DNA of 22,030 nt from a virus: positions 1 to 22,030 of the IMG/VR virus record IMGVR_UViG_3300024518_001619. One strand, written 5' to 3'. Below are positions 1-7,002 of this stretch, piece by piece (position 1 is the first letter of the stretch; each line of letters opens with the position of its first letter). Both the position numbers and the translations under genes were made by a program. The notes beneath the pieces are model-generated. The model made no database searches. It worked only from the letters and a program-made list of their open reading frames with translations, and was not told the DNA's origin.

Positions 1-2
1 AA

Positions 3-1226
3 TTTGCTTATAGACCTTATAGGATTGAATTAATTAAAGAGCTTCTTCCAATATATGAAAAATACAAAAAAGATAATAATAAATGTGATTACACAGATAT
101 GATTGAAGACTTTATAAAACAAACATATAATGAAAAAACTAAAAAAATGGAGGATGATGTAAGAGATCCAGACATTGATGCAGTCATTATAGATGAATGT
201 CAGGATAGTAATGTTCCTCAAACCAAAGCTATTGAAAAAATGGCCATCAATGTAAAAGAGGGTCATTATTATTTAGTGGGTGATGCAGATCAAACCTTAT
301 TTGAATACGCAGGATCAGATGCAGACAAGTACCACAAATTAGCGGCTCATCCTTATAAAGAATTAAGAGAAGGCTTACGATGTAGCGAAGCTATAAATAA
401 AAAATGCAAAGAAATTATTTTAGATATTTGGAATCATTATGGGTCTCATAGAGTATGGACACCAGCTAAGTATACTGAGAAACATAATATGGGCCATATA
501 GGGGAAGTTATTAAAGGCAATGGCTATTATTTAGCTAACTTCGAAGGTTCTAGCCATTTAGATATTTTATTAGATAAAATAAAAAATACTAATCAAACAT
601 TTTTATTTACCTATAGAGGAACTCCAGGAGATATTCGTTGTAAAAAATTCTTTGATTCCCATGGATTAGAGTATGCCCATGTTAGAAATTCAGCTCATGT
701 ATCTAAAAAAGAACTAAGAGCTCATCATCTATGGCCCGATTTTATAAGAGGTGTACCAATGAGCCGTACTCAGGTAAAACATTTCTGTGAGTATGCAGGA
801 AGTAAAGTTAAAGTTAAATTAAAAAAAGGAGAAGTATTAAATTTTGAGGAGTGGGTTAACAAAGATTACACAATTGATGAATTAATACAAAAAAAAGTTC
901 TTAAAGAGGACACTAAACAATATAACGATTTTGATTTAGTTAGGGTTCCTTCTAAAACTACAAAAGAAAAATTACTTTATATTAAAAAAGTTTTATCAAA
1001 AGGGTTTGATTTTGATAAAAAGATTCAAATTAAATATGGAAACATTCATGAAGTCAAGGGCCTAACATTTGATAATGTTATTGTAGATCATACTCTAACA
1101 CGAAGAGAAAAAAATTGGTTTACTCAATGCAGACTAGCATACACTGCCTACAGTAGAGGAGTCTTTGACTATTGGACTTTAGCACAAAGCCCAGGAAAAT
1201 ATAAAACAACATTAGGGAGAAGATAA
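3..1226 (+). CDS. SF1 (UvrD/Rep-like) DNA helicase, 5'-truncated
   Basis: The reading frame is open from the window edge, so the start and the Walker A motif lie upstream. What remains is the rest of an SF1A helicase. Visible are motif II DECQD (192-206), motif III with GDADQTLFEYAG shortly after, the LREGLRCSEAI block typical of motif IV, motif V HEVKGLTF near 1045, and motif VI CRLAYTAYSRG near 1128. Such enzymes use ATP to unwind DNA in replication, repair or recombination. The polymerase gene two genes downstream supports a role in phage replication. The motif order and spacing are normal, and the protein ends soon after motif VI, so it lacks the long C-terminal tail of bacterial UvrD. 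Some phage Dda- or RecD-like helicases share these motifs, so the exact subfamily is unsure. Confidence 0.88.
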   Translation, partial: FAYRPYRIELIKELLPIYEKYKKDNNKCDYTDMIEDFIKQTYNEKTKKMEDDVRDPDIDAVIIDECQDSNVPQTKAIEKMAINVKEGHYYLVGDADQTLFEYAGSDADKYHKLAAHPYKELREGLRCSEAINKKCKEIILDIWNHYGSHRVWTPAKYTEKHNMGHIGEVIKGNGYYLANFEGSSHLDILLDKIKNTNQTFLFTYRGTPGDIRCKKFFDSHGLEYAHVRNSAHVSKKELRAHHLWPDFIRGVPMSRTQVKHFCEYAGSKVKVKLKKGEVLNFEEWVNKDYTIDELIQKKVLKEDTKQYNDFDLVRVPSKTTKEKLLYIKKVLSKGFDFDKKIQIKYGNIHEVKGLTFDNVIVDHTLTRREKNWFTQCRLAYTAYSRGVFDYWTLAQSPGKYKTTLGRR

Positions 1227-1228
1227 AT

Positions 1229-1303
1229 ATGGCAGCTAAAATGGATTTAATAACAATGGCTTTATTCACAGCGTTATGGATATATCTACATTTAGGAATA
1301 TGA
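1229..1303 (+). CDS. 24-residue membrane peptide
   Basis: A short frame (MAAKMDLITMALFTALWIYL...) starts right after the helicase stop. A good ribosome binding site, AGGGAG at 1214-1219, lies about nine bases before the ATG. Nearly the whole peptide is hydrophobic and would span a membrane once. Its stop overlaps the next start as ATGA (1300-1303), which suggests translational coupling to the DUF3310 gene. I do not recognise a family. Chance occurrence cannot be excluded at this length, but the binding site and the overlap argue that it is translated. Confidence 0.5.
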   Translation: MAAKMDLITMALFTALWIYLHLGI

Positions 1304-1644
1304 GCAACGTATATAAAAAACAAGTAGGAGGATCTCATTATCAATCGATGAAGATTCAACCTTCAGAATTTATAAACAAAAATAATTTGCCTTTCGCAGA
1401 AGGAAACGCTATAAAATATTTGTGCAGACACAAGCAGAAAGGACAAAAGCAAGATTTGGAAAAAGCTATTCACTACTGTCAAATGGCAATCGATAGAGAT
1501 TACCCTAAAGATTTCTTAGAAGAAGCTGAGAAAGAAAAGAAAGAATTAGAAGAATCATACCAAGAAGCAAGAAGACAAACAAAAGAAAGGAAGTCCGCCG
1601 ACTGGGCTAAAGACTATAACGAATGGAAGAAAAATAATGTGTGA
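1300..1644 (+). CDS. DUF3310 protein (T7 gp1.7-related family)
   Basis: A 114-residue protein. The first half carries the DUF3310 signature: GGSHYQSMKIQPSEF, then FAEGNAIKYLCRHKQKG, then DLEKAIHYCQ. The second half is charged and helical. Family members are common next to phage replication genes, and T7 gp1.7 has been described as a nucleotide kinase. A role in nucleotide supply here is inference. I chose ATG 1300 because it overlaps the upstream stop as ATGA and the conserved domain begins a few residues later. An in-frame ATG at 1276 would add eight residues but has no ribosome binding site. The 3' end overlaps the polymerase start by eight bases. Confidence 0.85.
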   Translation: MSNVYKKQVGGSHYQSMKIQPSEFINKNNLPFAEGNAIKYLCRHKQKGQKQDLEKAIHYCQMAIDRDYPKDFLEEAEKEKKELEESYQEARRQTKERKSADWAKDYNEWKKNNV

Positions 1645-3700
1645 AGTTCCACAATTAAATGAACTAGACCTAACAGGTATAGACACAGTTGCAATCGACT
1701 TAGAAACATATGATCCTAATTTAAAAACAAAAGGGTCCGGCGCGGTTAGAAAAGATGGTTTTGTTACCGGCATAGCCATAGCTACCAAGAATCAAGCTCT
1801 TTATTTCCCTATTGCCCATCACATGACAGCAAATTTAAACACTAAAGAAACATGGGACTATTTGAACAAAAAAGTGTTTAAAAACAAGGATTTACGTAAG
1901 GTTTTTCACAATGCCATGTACGACGTTTGTTGGATTAGATCGGCAACTGGAGAGATGCCACAAGGACCATTGCTCGACACTATGATCGCAGCTTCTGTAA
2001 TTGACGAAACAAGAATGAAATATTCTTTGGACTCAATTAGTAAAGATTATTTAAAAGAATCTAAATACAAATATGATCTAACAGCTAAAGTTTTAAAATG
2101 GTCTAATGGAACCATAAAAGATCCTATGACTAGCATGCACAAACTTCCGTATCACTTAGTAAAAGATTATGCAGAACAAGATGTAAATTTAACTTTAAAA
2201 CTGTGGGAACTGTTTGACACAAAATATTTGGACAAAGTATTATACACAAAAGATAATGAGGATGGAAGTAAAGAATTAAAAACATGTAGAAAAATATTTC
2301 AATTAGAAACTAAATTATTTCCCTGTCTTGTTGACATGAAATTCAAGGGAGTTAAAATAGATGTCGAAAAAGCGAAGATTCTTGGAAAATGGCTGGATAA
2401 ACGTAAAAATAATTTACTTAAAATTATTAAAAAACATACTAAGATTGATGTACAGATATGGGCGGCTTCTTCTATTAAAAAATTATTAGAGCATCAGAAA
2501 ATAACTGACTACAAAAAAACAAAAGATAGAACTAAAAAACTTAAAGATAAAAAAGGTAAACCTATTATTGATAAAGAAACTGGTAAAGTTAAAACAGAAT
2601 TAGTTAAATCTACCCTACCTAAATTACCAAAAGATTATTTAAAGACTCACAAGAATCGTTTCTTGCATATGATTTTAAAAGCACGAGAATGTGATAAAGC
2701 TAAGAATACTTTTATTGAAGGTTTATTAGAATTTGTACATAAGGGTAGAATCCATGCAGATATAAATCAAATTAGATCAGACCAAGGTGGAACAGTTACT
2801 GGAAGATTTTCTATGTCTAATCCTAATCTACAACAGATTCCAGCAAAAGGTATGGTTGGGAAAAGGATGAGGGAATTATTTATCCCTGATGATGGGTGTG
2901 TTTGGGGATCGTTTGATTACTCTCAACAAGAACCACGGATAGTTGTGCATTACGCATTAAAGCTAGGCTTACCCGGAACAGATACATTACAAGAGGAATT
3001 TAACAAGGACAACGCAGACTTTCACCAGATCGTAGCAGACATGGCTAACATACCACGGATCACGGCCAAGACCATCAACCTAGGACTCTTCTATGGAATG
3101 GGTAAAATAAAATTACAAAAAGAATTAAACCTTACGAAAGACGAAGCCAATAAATTATTTGCTACCTATCATGCCACGGTACCTTTTGTAAAACAACTAT
3201 CCCAAGATTTAATTGAGTTTGCAGAAGAACATAAATTACTCTTTACACTGGAAGATAGGTTCTGTCGATTTAACAAATGGGAAACACGGAATCGAGAATG
3301 GAATAATACAACTAATAGATATGAGCCAGTTCCAATATTAACAAAAGAAAATGCGGAAAAAGATTTTAAATCTGAATTATTAGATAAATTTAAAGATCAT
3401 ATCGCTGATGATTATATGAAGAACTTTGACAATTATTATAAATCCGCCTTTACTTACAAAGCTTTAAATAGACTAATTCAAGGTGGTGCAGCTGACATGA
3501 CTAAAAAAGCAATGGTAAATTTGTATGAAAAGGGAATTTTACCACAAATACAAATACATGATGAGTTGTGTCTCTCTATAAAAAATGATAAAGAGGCTGC
3601 AATTGTAAAGGAAATAATGGAAGAGGCTATTCCTCTTGAAGTTAAAAATAAAGTTAACTATAAAAAGGGTAAAAACTGGGGTACAATAAAAGAAAAATAG
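1637..3700 (+). CDS. polA: Family A DNA polymerase with 3'-5' exonuclease
   Basis: A 687-residue replicative polymerase. The N-terminal DEDDy proofreading domain has ExoI D21-L-E23, ExoII N92xxxD96 and ExoIII Y178xxxD182. The polymerase domain shows TGRFSMSNPNLQQIP (from T388), motif A DYSQQEPR (D427), motif B with K478, N481 and Y486, and motif C H641-D642-E643. No 5'-3' exonuclease domain is present, as usual for phage enzymes. The position matching E. coli Pol I Phe762 is Leu482. A lysine-rich stretch at about residues 290-330 sits where the thumb begins. It overlaps the DUF3310 gene by eight bases and lies downstream of the helicase, as expected for a replication operon. All catalytic residues are present, so the enzyme should be active. 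Confidence 0.97.
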   Translation: MCEVPQLNELDLTGIDTVAIDLETYDPNLKTKGSGAVRKDGFVTGIAIATKNQALYFPIAHHMTANLNTKETWDYLNKKVFKNKDLRKVFHNAMYDVCWIRSATGEMPQGPLLDTMIAASVIDETRMKYSLDSISKDYLKESKYKYDLTAKVLKWSNGTIKDPMTSMHKLPYHLVKDYAEQDVNLTLKLWELFDTKYLDKVLYTKDNEDGSKELKTCRKIFQLETKLFPCLVDMKFKGVKIDVEKAKILGKWLDKRKNNLLKIIKKHTKIDVQIWAASSIKKLLEHQKITDYKKTKDRTKKLKDKKGKPIIDKETGKVKTELVKSTLPKLPKDYLKTHKNRFLHMILKARECDKAKNTFIEGLLEFVHKGRIHADINQIRSDQGGTVTGRFSMSNPNLQQIPAKGMVGKRMRELFIPDDGCVWGSFDYSQQEPRIVVHYALKLGLPGTDTLQEEFNKDNADFHQIVADMANIPRITAKTINLGLFYGMGKIKLQKELNLTKDEANKLFATYHATVPFVKQLSQDLIEFAEEHKLLFTLEDRFCRFNKWETRNREWNNTTNRYEPVPILTKENAEKDFKSELLDKFKDHIADDYMKNFDNYYKSAFTYKALNRLIQGGAADMTKKAMVNLYEKGILPQIQIHDELCLSIKNDKEAAIVKEIMEEAIPLEVKNKVNYKKGKNWGTIKEK

Positions 3701-3709
3701 GAGAAAACT

Positions 3710-3811
3710 ATGAACAAAGTTAAACAACTATGGGCACTAGCACAGGCGCACCCAAAAGCAGCGGTCGGTGTCGTGGTAGTAATCATTGCTATATATTTTT
3801 TAGCAACTTAA
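3710..3811 (+). CDS. 33-residue single-pass membrane peptide
   Basis: A short gene with a ribosome binding site TAGGAG at 3699-3704 that overlaps the polymerase stop. The N-terminus (MNKVKQLWALAQAHPK) is polar and basic. Residues 17-32 are strongly hydrophobic (AAVGVVVVIIAIYFLA), giving one membrane helix with the N-terminus probably inside. No enzyme motif is present. A holin-like or signal-anchor role is possible but not supported by anything else here. Confidence 0.55.
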   Translation: MNKVKQLWALAQAHPKAAVGVVVVIIAIYFLAT

Positions 3812-3821
3812 GACATGAGTC

Positions 3822-4202
3822 ATGATCTTACTCGATACCTACTTACACCAAAGTAAAATCCACGGTATCGGAGTTTTTGCAAATATACCTATTAAAAAAG
3901 GTTCTCAAGTTTGTGATTATGATTCTCCACTAGCTAAAAAATTCGAGGTAAATTTTTCAAAAAAAGAGGTTTTGACTTATCCTAAAGTTATTTGTAATTT
4001 TTTATTAACTTATGGTTATGAGGAACCTCTTGGATCGGATAATTGGTGTGTTCAGTTAGATAATGAAAAATTTTTAAATCACTCTAATAATCCTAATCTT
4101 TCTCATGCGGGATTTGCTTTAAGAGATATTGACAAAGATGAAGAATTGATGTGTAATTATAAAACACTAGACAGTGATCATGAAAAATATAAATATATTT
4201 AA
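3822..4202 (+). CDS. SET-domain protein (putative protein-lysine methyltransferase)
   Basis: A 126-residue protein that is essentially a minimal SET domain. The start has the HGIGVFA block (residues 14-20) that shapes the S-adenosylmethionine pocket. The catalytic core FLNHSNNPNL follows at 84-93 (N86-H87-S88), and DEELMCNY ends with the expected catalytic Tyr113. SET domains transfer methyl groups from S-adenosylmethionine to lysine side chains. Phage members are known but their targets mostly are not. Pre-SET and post-SET zinc clusters are absent. It follows the polymerase and membrane-peptide genes. A second, divergent SET protein lies at 9383-9742. Confidence 0.85.
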   Translation: MILLDTYLHQSKIHGIGVFANIPIKKGSQVCDYDSPLAKKFEVNFSKKEVLTYPKVICNFLLTYGYEEPLGSDNWCVQLDNEKFLNHSNNPNLSHAGFALRDIDKDEELMCNYKTLDSDHEKYKYI

Positions 4203-4204
4203 TT

Positions 4205-4852
4205 ATGGCCTATTTAAATGTGAACATTCCTGTGATGTATTCACAGATCAGGAGAGAGTATCTCTATGATCTTAAAGAACATCATGGAGAAGTTGAAGAC
4301 TGCATTATCTTTGGCATCACATCGATGGCAGGGAATGCTATACTCTTTCATGCAATTATGGAAAATGGTGCTGTATTCTATAGGCTACCAATCTCCGCTT
4401 TCATTCAAAGAAATTTTAAAGCAGACAAAGTTCCTGGACATAGACTTGATGAGCTGGAGCTATGGAATTGCTTCAGTTATTATCCTGCTATTACTTGTTG
4501 GGATCTAATTAAGGGAAGTAGTGGAAAATATTGGGGTAAAGATAAAAAATGCCACAGAGGTAAATATCTTTTTACAGTTGACTGGGCACACCCAGAGAGT
4601 AATATAGTAGATACAGATCATTCCGAAATACCGCATGAACATAAGTGCGCCCACATCCTCGCATTAAAGGATGGAAATTATGCAGCACAACCTAACAATC
4701 GTATCCTTTGGGATATACCTTCATTCACAGTAAGAGATGAAGTACCAGATTGGAAAGTTCAAACTTCAGATTGGAATGTGGAAGACACAGGTAAATGGAA
4801 AACAGAAGATACCGATAGGTACTTCTATAATATTGAGAAAAAAAATGATTAA
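4205..4852 (+). CDS. Conserved phage protein of unknown function
   Basis: A 215-residue soluble protein starting two bases after the SET gene stop. I see no catalytic motif I can name. It is rich in aromatic residues and His, with REYLYDLKEHHGEVEDC near the start and YRLPISAFIQ around residues 80-90. The C-terminal tail (DWKVQTSDWNVEDTGKWKTEDTDRY) looks like a degenerate repeat of DWxVxxxDW/GKWKTED units. I recall similar proteins in marine phages, always without a function. Tight spacing suggests co-transcription with the SET gene. Confidence 0.8.
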   Translation: MAYLNVNIPVMYSQIRREYLYDLKEHHGEVEDCIIFGITSMAGNAILFHAIMENGAVFYRLPISAFIQRNFKADKVPGHRLDELELWNCFSYYPAITCWDLIKGSSGKYWGKDKKCHRGKYLFTVDWAHPESNIVDTDHSEIPHEHKCAHILALKDGNYAAQPNNRILWDIPSFTVRDEVPDWKVQTSDWNVEDTGKWKTEDTDRYFYNIEKKND

Positions 4853-4901
4853 AAATTTGTGGAAAAAACTTGTAAATTGGCTTTTTAATTGGCAAAAATA
4901 A
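4845..4901 (+). CDS. 18-residue amphipathic peptide, possible leader ORF
   Basis: A tiny frame (MIKNLWKKLVNWLFNWQK) overlaps the end of the upstream gene by eight bases and ends in a TAATG overlap with the Cys-rich gene. The peptide is basic and Trp-rich and would form an amphipathic helix. Its value may be in coupling translation from the upstream gene to the next one. Weak evidence: it is very short, and only a GAGAA stretch upstream resembles a ribosome binding site. Confidence 0.35.
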   Translation: MIKNLWKKLVNWLFNWQK

Positions 4902-5071
4902 TGACTAGAAAATGTAAAAATTGTAATTGTAAATGTCACTGTGATGGTGAACTGCATGCAGATGTATACGGAGTATGCACCTGTGAAAACTGTAAATGTG
5001 TAGAAGTTAAGAGTAAAGAACCAGAAGGACTTGTCATCAGTGATGAAGACGAGTGTTTATCATGTCAATAA
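4901..5071 (+). CDS. Cys-rich, metallothionein-like small protein
   Basis: A 56-residue protein with 11 cysteines in three groups: CKNCNCKCHC near the N-terminus, CTCENCKC in the middle and CLSC at the C-terminus, plus two His. Repeated C-x-C and C-x2-C spacing is the hallmark of metallothioneins, which bind Zn, Cd or Cu in clusters. The first two groups flank a short linker (DGELHADVYGV), as in two-lobed small metallothioneins. The tail (EPEGLVISDEDECLSCQ) is acidic. ATG 4901 is chosen for the TAATG overlap with the upstream frame; a TTG at 4889 would add four residues. It overlaps the lipoprotein gene by ten bases. Metal binding is inferred from pattern alone. Confidence 0.7.
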   Translation: MTRKCKNCNCKCHCDGELHADVYGVCTCENCKCVEVKSKEPEGLVISDEDECLSCQ

Positions 5072-5229
5072 TAAAAAAAATATTTTTAATACTATCACTA
5101 CTTGCATTCACTTCTTGTGTTGCAGTAGGACCTAGATGTACTTACACACAAGAAGGAACTAAACTATCGTCTTGGATTTGGTTTACAAAAGAGATACCGG
5201 TAGACTTAAGCAAAGAAAATTGTAACTAG
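5062..5229 (+). CDS. Small lipoprotein
   Basis: A 55-residue frame overlapping the end of the Cys-rich gene. It begins with two lysines and a hydrophobic run, then the lipobox-like FTSC with Cys19 as the predicted lipidation site. The mature part is about 37 residues with two further cysteines (Cys26, Cys54) that could form a disulfide. This points to export and membrane anchoring in a Gram-negative host. An o-spanin role (Rz1-like) is conceivable given the size, but there is no recognisable i-spanin partner, so I leave the function open. Confidence 0.6.
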   Translation: MSIIKKIFLILSLLAFTSCVAVGPRCTYTQEGTKLSSWIWFTKEIPVDLSKENCN

Positions 5230-5249
5230 TATGACTGATGGGGGCGTTA

Positions 5250-5375
5250 ATGAAGTACAGAACGTTAAAGCTTTTCCGGAGAAGAAGCAAGGCAAGGAAA
5301 AGAATTCACGCAACAGAAAAAGCGGTGCAGGCTTTAATAATTATCCTAATGTTAGTTCTGGTACTTTTGGTATAG
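5250..5375 (+). CDS. 41-residue membrane peptide with basic N-terminus
   Basis: The frame starts at ATG 5250 after a G-rich stretch (GGGGG at 5240-5244) that can act as a ribosome binding site. The first 20 residues are strongly basic (KLFRRRSKARKR), then residues 28-41 are a hydrophobic run rich in Ile, Leu and Val, so it should insert once with the N-terminus in the cytoplasm. An alternative frame on the same DNA, 5231-5386, encodes a polar 51-residue protein and ends in TAATG with the next gene, but has no ribosome binding site. I prefer the membrane peptide. Both could be used. Confidence 0.5.
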   Translation: MKYRTLKLFRRRSKARKRIHATEKAVQALIIILMLVLVLLV

Positions 5376-5385
5376 GGGATAACTA

Positions 5386-5643
5386 ATGGCACTTAAAATT
5401 TCAGACGAAGCAAAAGTTCAAATGCCTATGAAGACCGTAGCCAGCCTCATCGCGCTGGTCGCGATCGGCACCTGGGCTTTTTTCGGTATACAAGAAAAAT
5501 TAAATGCACACGCAACTAAACTACAAATTATGGAGAAGGATCTCGAAATGAATTCAGAGTTCAGGATAAAATGGCCTCGTGGATTACTCGGATCCTTACC
5601 CCGCGGATTCAGAGCAATTTATGCTGATCGAAGAATTATATAA
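5386..5643 (+). CDS. Membrane protein, N-terminal part before a +1 frameshift
   Basis: Starts after AGGGG (5374-5378) with good spacing. The protein has a polar N-terminus, one membrane helix at about residues 17-35 (VASLIALVAIGTWAFFG), then a helical region and the segment WPRGLLGSLP. After the Pro codon at 5599-5601 the frame runs through an unlikely basic tail and stops at 5643. A +1 shift at CCCC (5599-5602) joins GSLP to ADSEQFMLIEELY of the next frame and gives one protein of about 136 residues, with a membrane helix followed by a coiled coil. The break is therefore either a real frameshift mutation, a sequencing error, or programmed recoding. Confidence 0.75.
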   Translation: MALKISDEAKVQMPMKTVASLIALVAIGTWAFFGIQEKLNAHATKLQIMEKDLEMNSEFRIKWPRGLLGSLPRGFRAIYADRRII

Positions 5644-5794
5644 ACAAACTGACAAGCAACAGGAAAGAATTGATGGGATGCTACACAATGAAGTTAATAT
5701 AAAAGCTTTAACTAAAGCAGTTGAGAAGCTACAATCAGATGTAGAAAAATTAAAAGACAAACAAAGAGAATTCAGTAATGGAGGTACTCACTAA
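5579..5794 (+). CDS. Coiled-coil C-terminal part of the frameshifted membrane protein
   Basis: This frame continues the preceding gene after a +1 shift. Opened by itself it would need the GTG at 5579, which has no good ribosome binding site, and it would start inside the other frame. From ADSEQF onward it is helical and predicted coiled coil (IDGMLHN..., ALTKAVEKLQSDVEKLKDKQ). It ends in a TAATG overlap with the next gene at 5794, which suggests that the frame is really translated to its end. A likely arrangement is a membrane anchor from the first part with this coil in the cytoplasm or periplasm. Function is unknown. Confidence 0.65.
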   Translation: MDYSDPYPADSEQFMLIEELYKQTDKQQERIDGMLHNEVNIKALTKAVEKLQSDVEKLKDKQREFSNGGTH

Positions 5795-6099
5795 TGGAAG
5801 AAGTAATAATGTGCGTAGCACTTTGCCTCTTTATGGATGGTAAATTAGTCGAGCACACATACCAAAAATCGATGGCCGAATGCCTTCGCTCAAAGCGTGT
5901 CGCGGAACGTACGATCCAACCCGAGCGCGTTCAGTTTAAATGCGGTCCAAATGTTAAAGCAAAAGTAGAATACATAGAAGAAAAAGGACAAACTCAAGGG
6001 CGTATACGAATTATAGAAGTATTGAAACACGGCTATGATTCAGACAATTATGATAGTAGTGCTACACCGAGAGGAGAAGGTGGTAATTCGGGATATTAA
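5794..6099 (+). CDS. Small Cys-containing protein, possibly exported
   Basis: A 101-residue protein. The N-terminus is hydrophobic (VIMCVALCLF) and is followed by the pattern MDGKLVEHTYQKSMAECL, with Cys30 and a later Cys50 (QFKCG) that could pair. I recall similar small proteins in marine phages, function unknown. The pattern LF-DG-L-E-Y-M-CL reappears in the protein at 6929-7147, so the two may be paralogs. The last 30 residues are polar and Gly/Ser/Asp-rich, and their DNA overlaps the next gene. Local base composition around 5880-5930 is richer in CG than the surroundings. Confidence 0.7.
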   Translation: MEEVIMCVALCLFMDGKLVEHTYQKSMAECLRSKRVAERTIQPERVQFKCGPNVKAKVEYIEEKGQTQGRIRIIEVLKHGYDSDNYDSSATPRGEGGNSGY

Positions 6100-6220
6100 G
6101 AAAAGGAACTTCATTGCTAAAGCTTTAAAGTTCTTTACACAGAAAATTATAAGAGATAAAACTAAGTATAGGAGAAAAGATAAACATGTTCGGACAAGGT
6201 CCTTTTGGCAAAGCTCTTGA
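6080..6220 (+). CDS. Small basic protein
   Basis: A 46-residue, Lys/Arg-rich protein (RDIKKRNFIAKALKFF..., then KTKYRRKDKH). The most likely start is GTG 6080 behind GAGGAG (6071-6076), though the spacing is short; ATG 6050 or 6035 in the same frame would extend it into the upstream gene. The pattern N-x-A-K-A-L ... K-Y-x-R-K-x-K resembles short basic proteins I recall from marine phages. It could bind nucleic acid. It overlaps genes on both sides (5794-6099 and 6186-6422). Confidence 0.5.
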   Translation: MVIRDIKKRNFIAKALKFFTQKIIRDKTKYRRKDKHVRTRSFWQSS

Positions 6221-6422
6221 TGTAGCAGCACAAGTAACAGGTGGAGTATGTCCTACTTGTTCTTATGAAACCATGTTTGTATCTTTAAGTCCTGAAATTT
6301 ATAGATGCATGAACTGTGGTGCTGATTGTAAACAATATATTAATGGTAGTATAAGATATTTACCAGCTATAACCAAATTCCCTGAAGAAAAAGATGGCAA
6401 AAGTCCCAAAGTGGGGGGTTAG
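6186..6422 (+). CDS. Zinc-ribbon protein
   Basis: A 78-residue protein with CPTC at residues 19-22 and CMNCGADC about 20 residues later, the spacing of a four-Cys zinc ribbon. Between them sits YETMFVSLSPEIYR, and after them YINGSIRYLP. This is a compact fold found in several marine phages; the role is unknown but nucleic-acid or protein binding is usual for such ribbons. The ribosome binding site AGGAG lies at 6170-6174. Its end overlaps the start of the next basic protein by 29 bases. Confidence 0.72.
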   Translation: MFGQGPFGKALDVAAQVTGGVCPTCSYETMFVSLSPEIYRCMNCGADCKQYINGSIRYLPAITKFPEEKDGKSPKVGG

Positions 6423-6528
6423 CACCTACCACAAACAAACTAAAAAACATCGACCCGGACGCCATAAAAAGAATCGCAATAAACACGAGAAAAGAATGGG
6501 AAGATTTTTACCTAAAACTGGCACTTGA
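6394..6528 (+). CDS. 44-residue His/Lys/Arg-rich protein
   Basis: A short, very basic protein (MAKVPKWGVSTYHKQTKKHR, then PGRHKKNRNKHEKR). GVSTYHK-x-T-K, PGRHKKN and NKHEKR match a pattern I remember from several marine phages, so I regard it as a true gene although it is short. Charge and His content suggest nucleic-acid binding. It starts inside the zinc-ribbon gene, and its TGA stop lies inside the TTGACA of the promoter at 6525. Confidence 0.6.
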   Translation: MAKVPKWGVSTYHKQTKKHRPGRHKKNRNKHEKRMGRFLPKTGT

Positions 6529-6553
6529 CAGAAGTCATCTAATATCCTATATA
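6525..6553 (+). promoter_or_regulatory. Sigma70-type promoter
   Basis: TTGACA at 6525-6530, 17-bp spacer, TATATA at 6548-6553, preceded by ATCC. Transcription should start near 6560, at the ATG of the frame that includes the CxxC protein. Confidence 0.75.
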
Positions 6554-6574
6554 TACAGTATGAAAGGAGGAAAT

Positions 6575-6727
6575 ATGAATATTTGTAAAAGTTGTGAAAC
6601 TGAAACAAAGCCAGACGAGTGGTCAAACTATGACAAAAAAATTTGCATAGATTGTCAACAAGAATTAATAAATGAATATATCTCCGAGTGTGCATACGAC
6701 ACAGCAGATATGATTAAACAGGATTAA
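6575..6727 (+). CDS. Small two-CxxC zinc-finger protein
   Basis: A 50-residue protein with CKSC (residues 4-7) and CIDC (24-27), a typical four-Cys zinc site with 16 residues between the pairs, and an acidic helical tail. A perfect AAGGAGG at 6563-6569 lies six bases before ATG 6575. An in-frame ATG at 6560, at the predicted transcription start, would give a leaderless form five residues longer. It has its own promoter, and the next promoter follows directly after its stop. Function unknown. Confidence 0.65.
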   Translation: MNICKSCETETKPDEWSNYDKKICIDCQQELINEYISECAYDTADMIKQD

Positions 6728-6730
6728 ATA

Positions 6731-6759
6731 TTGACAGAAGTCCTATATTACCCTATATA
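6731..6759 (+). promoter_or_regulatory. Sigma70-type promoter
   Basis: TTGACA at 6731-6736, 17-bp spacer, TATATA at 6754-6759. The -10 and flank (TATATATACAGTATGAAAG) repeat those at 6548, so the two promoters look duplicated. The ATG at 6766 sits where transcription should begin, which implies a leaderless mRNA. Confidence 0.75.
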
Positions 6760-6765
6760 TACAGT

Positions 6766-7002
6766 ATGAAAGAAGTACATATAAAAGTATCTAATATATC
6801 TCAGAAACAATGGGCTAGCTTGCTTTTAGAGCTAAATCTTGTTAAGTCTTCCTGGCGAAGATTTGGTCCTGACATGAGTATTAAGGCCAAAAATTTTAAT
6901 AGAATTGTTAAATGGGGACAAAAAATACATGGTGAAGACACTCGTAATATTGATTTTACTTTTCGACGGAACGCTCCTACAAGAAAGATACGACCTAGGT
7001 AG
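6766..7002 (+). CDS. Small conserved phage protein
   Basis: A 78-residue basic protein (KVSNISQKQWASLLLELNLV, then KAKNFNRIVKWGQKIHGED). I recall similar short proteins in marine phages, without a known role. There is no ribosome binding site, since the start codon is six bases after the -10 hexamer, so translation is probably from a leaderless transcript. The last 74 bases also encode the start of the next protein in another frame. Confidence 0.65.
   Translation: MKEVHIKVSNISQKQWASLLLELNLVKSSWRRFGPDMSIKAKNFNRIVKWGQKIHGEDTRNIDFTFRRNAPTRKIRPR

Noticed and set aside
2325-2345. TTGACA inside the polymerase gene
   Set aside because: No -10 at a suitable distance, and it lies in the middle of a conserved gene.
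5231-5386. A 51-residue polar frame overlapping the 5250 membrane peptide
   Set aside because: It lacks a ribosome binding site; kept only as an alternative because it ends in TAATG with the next gene.
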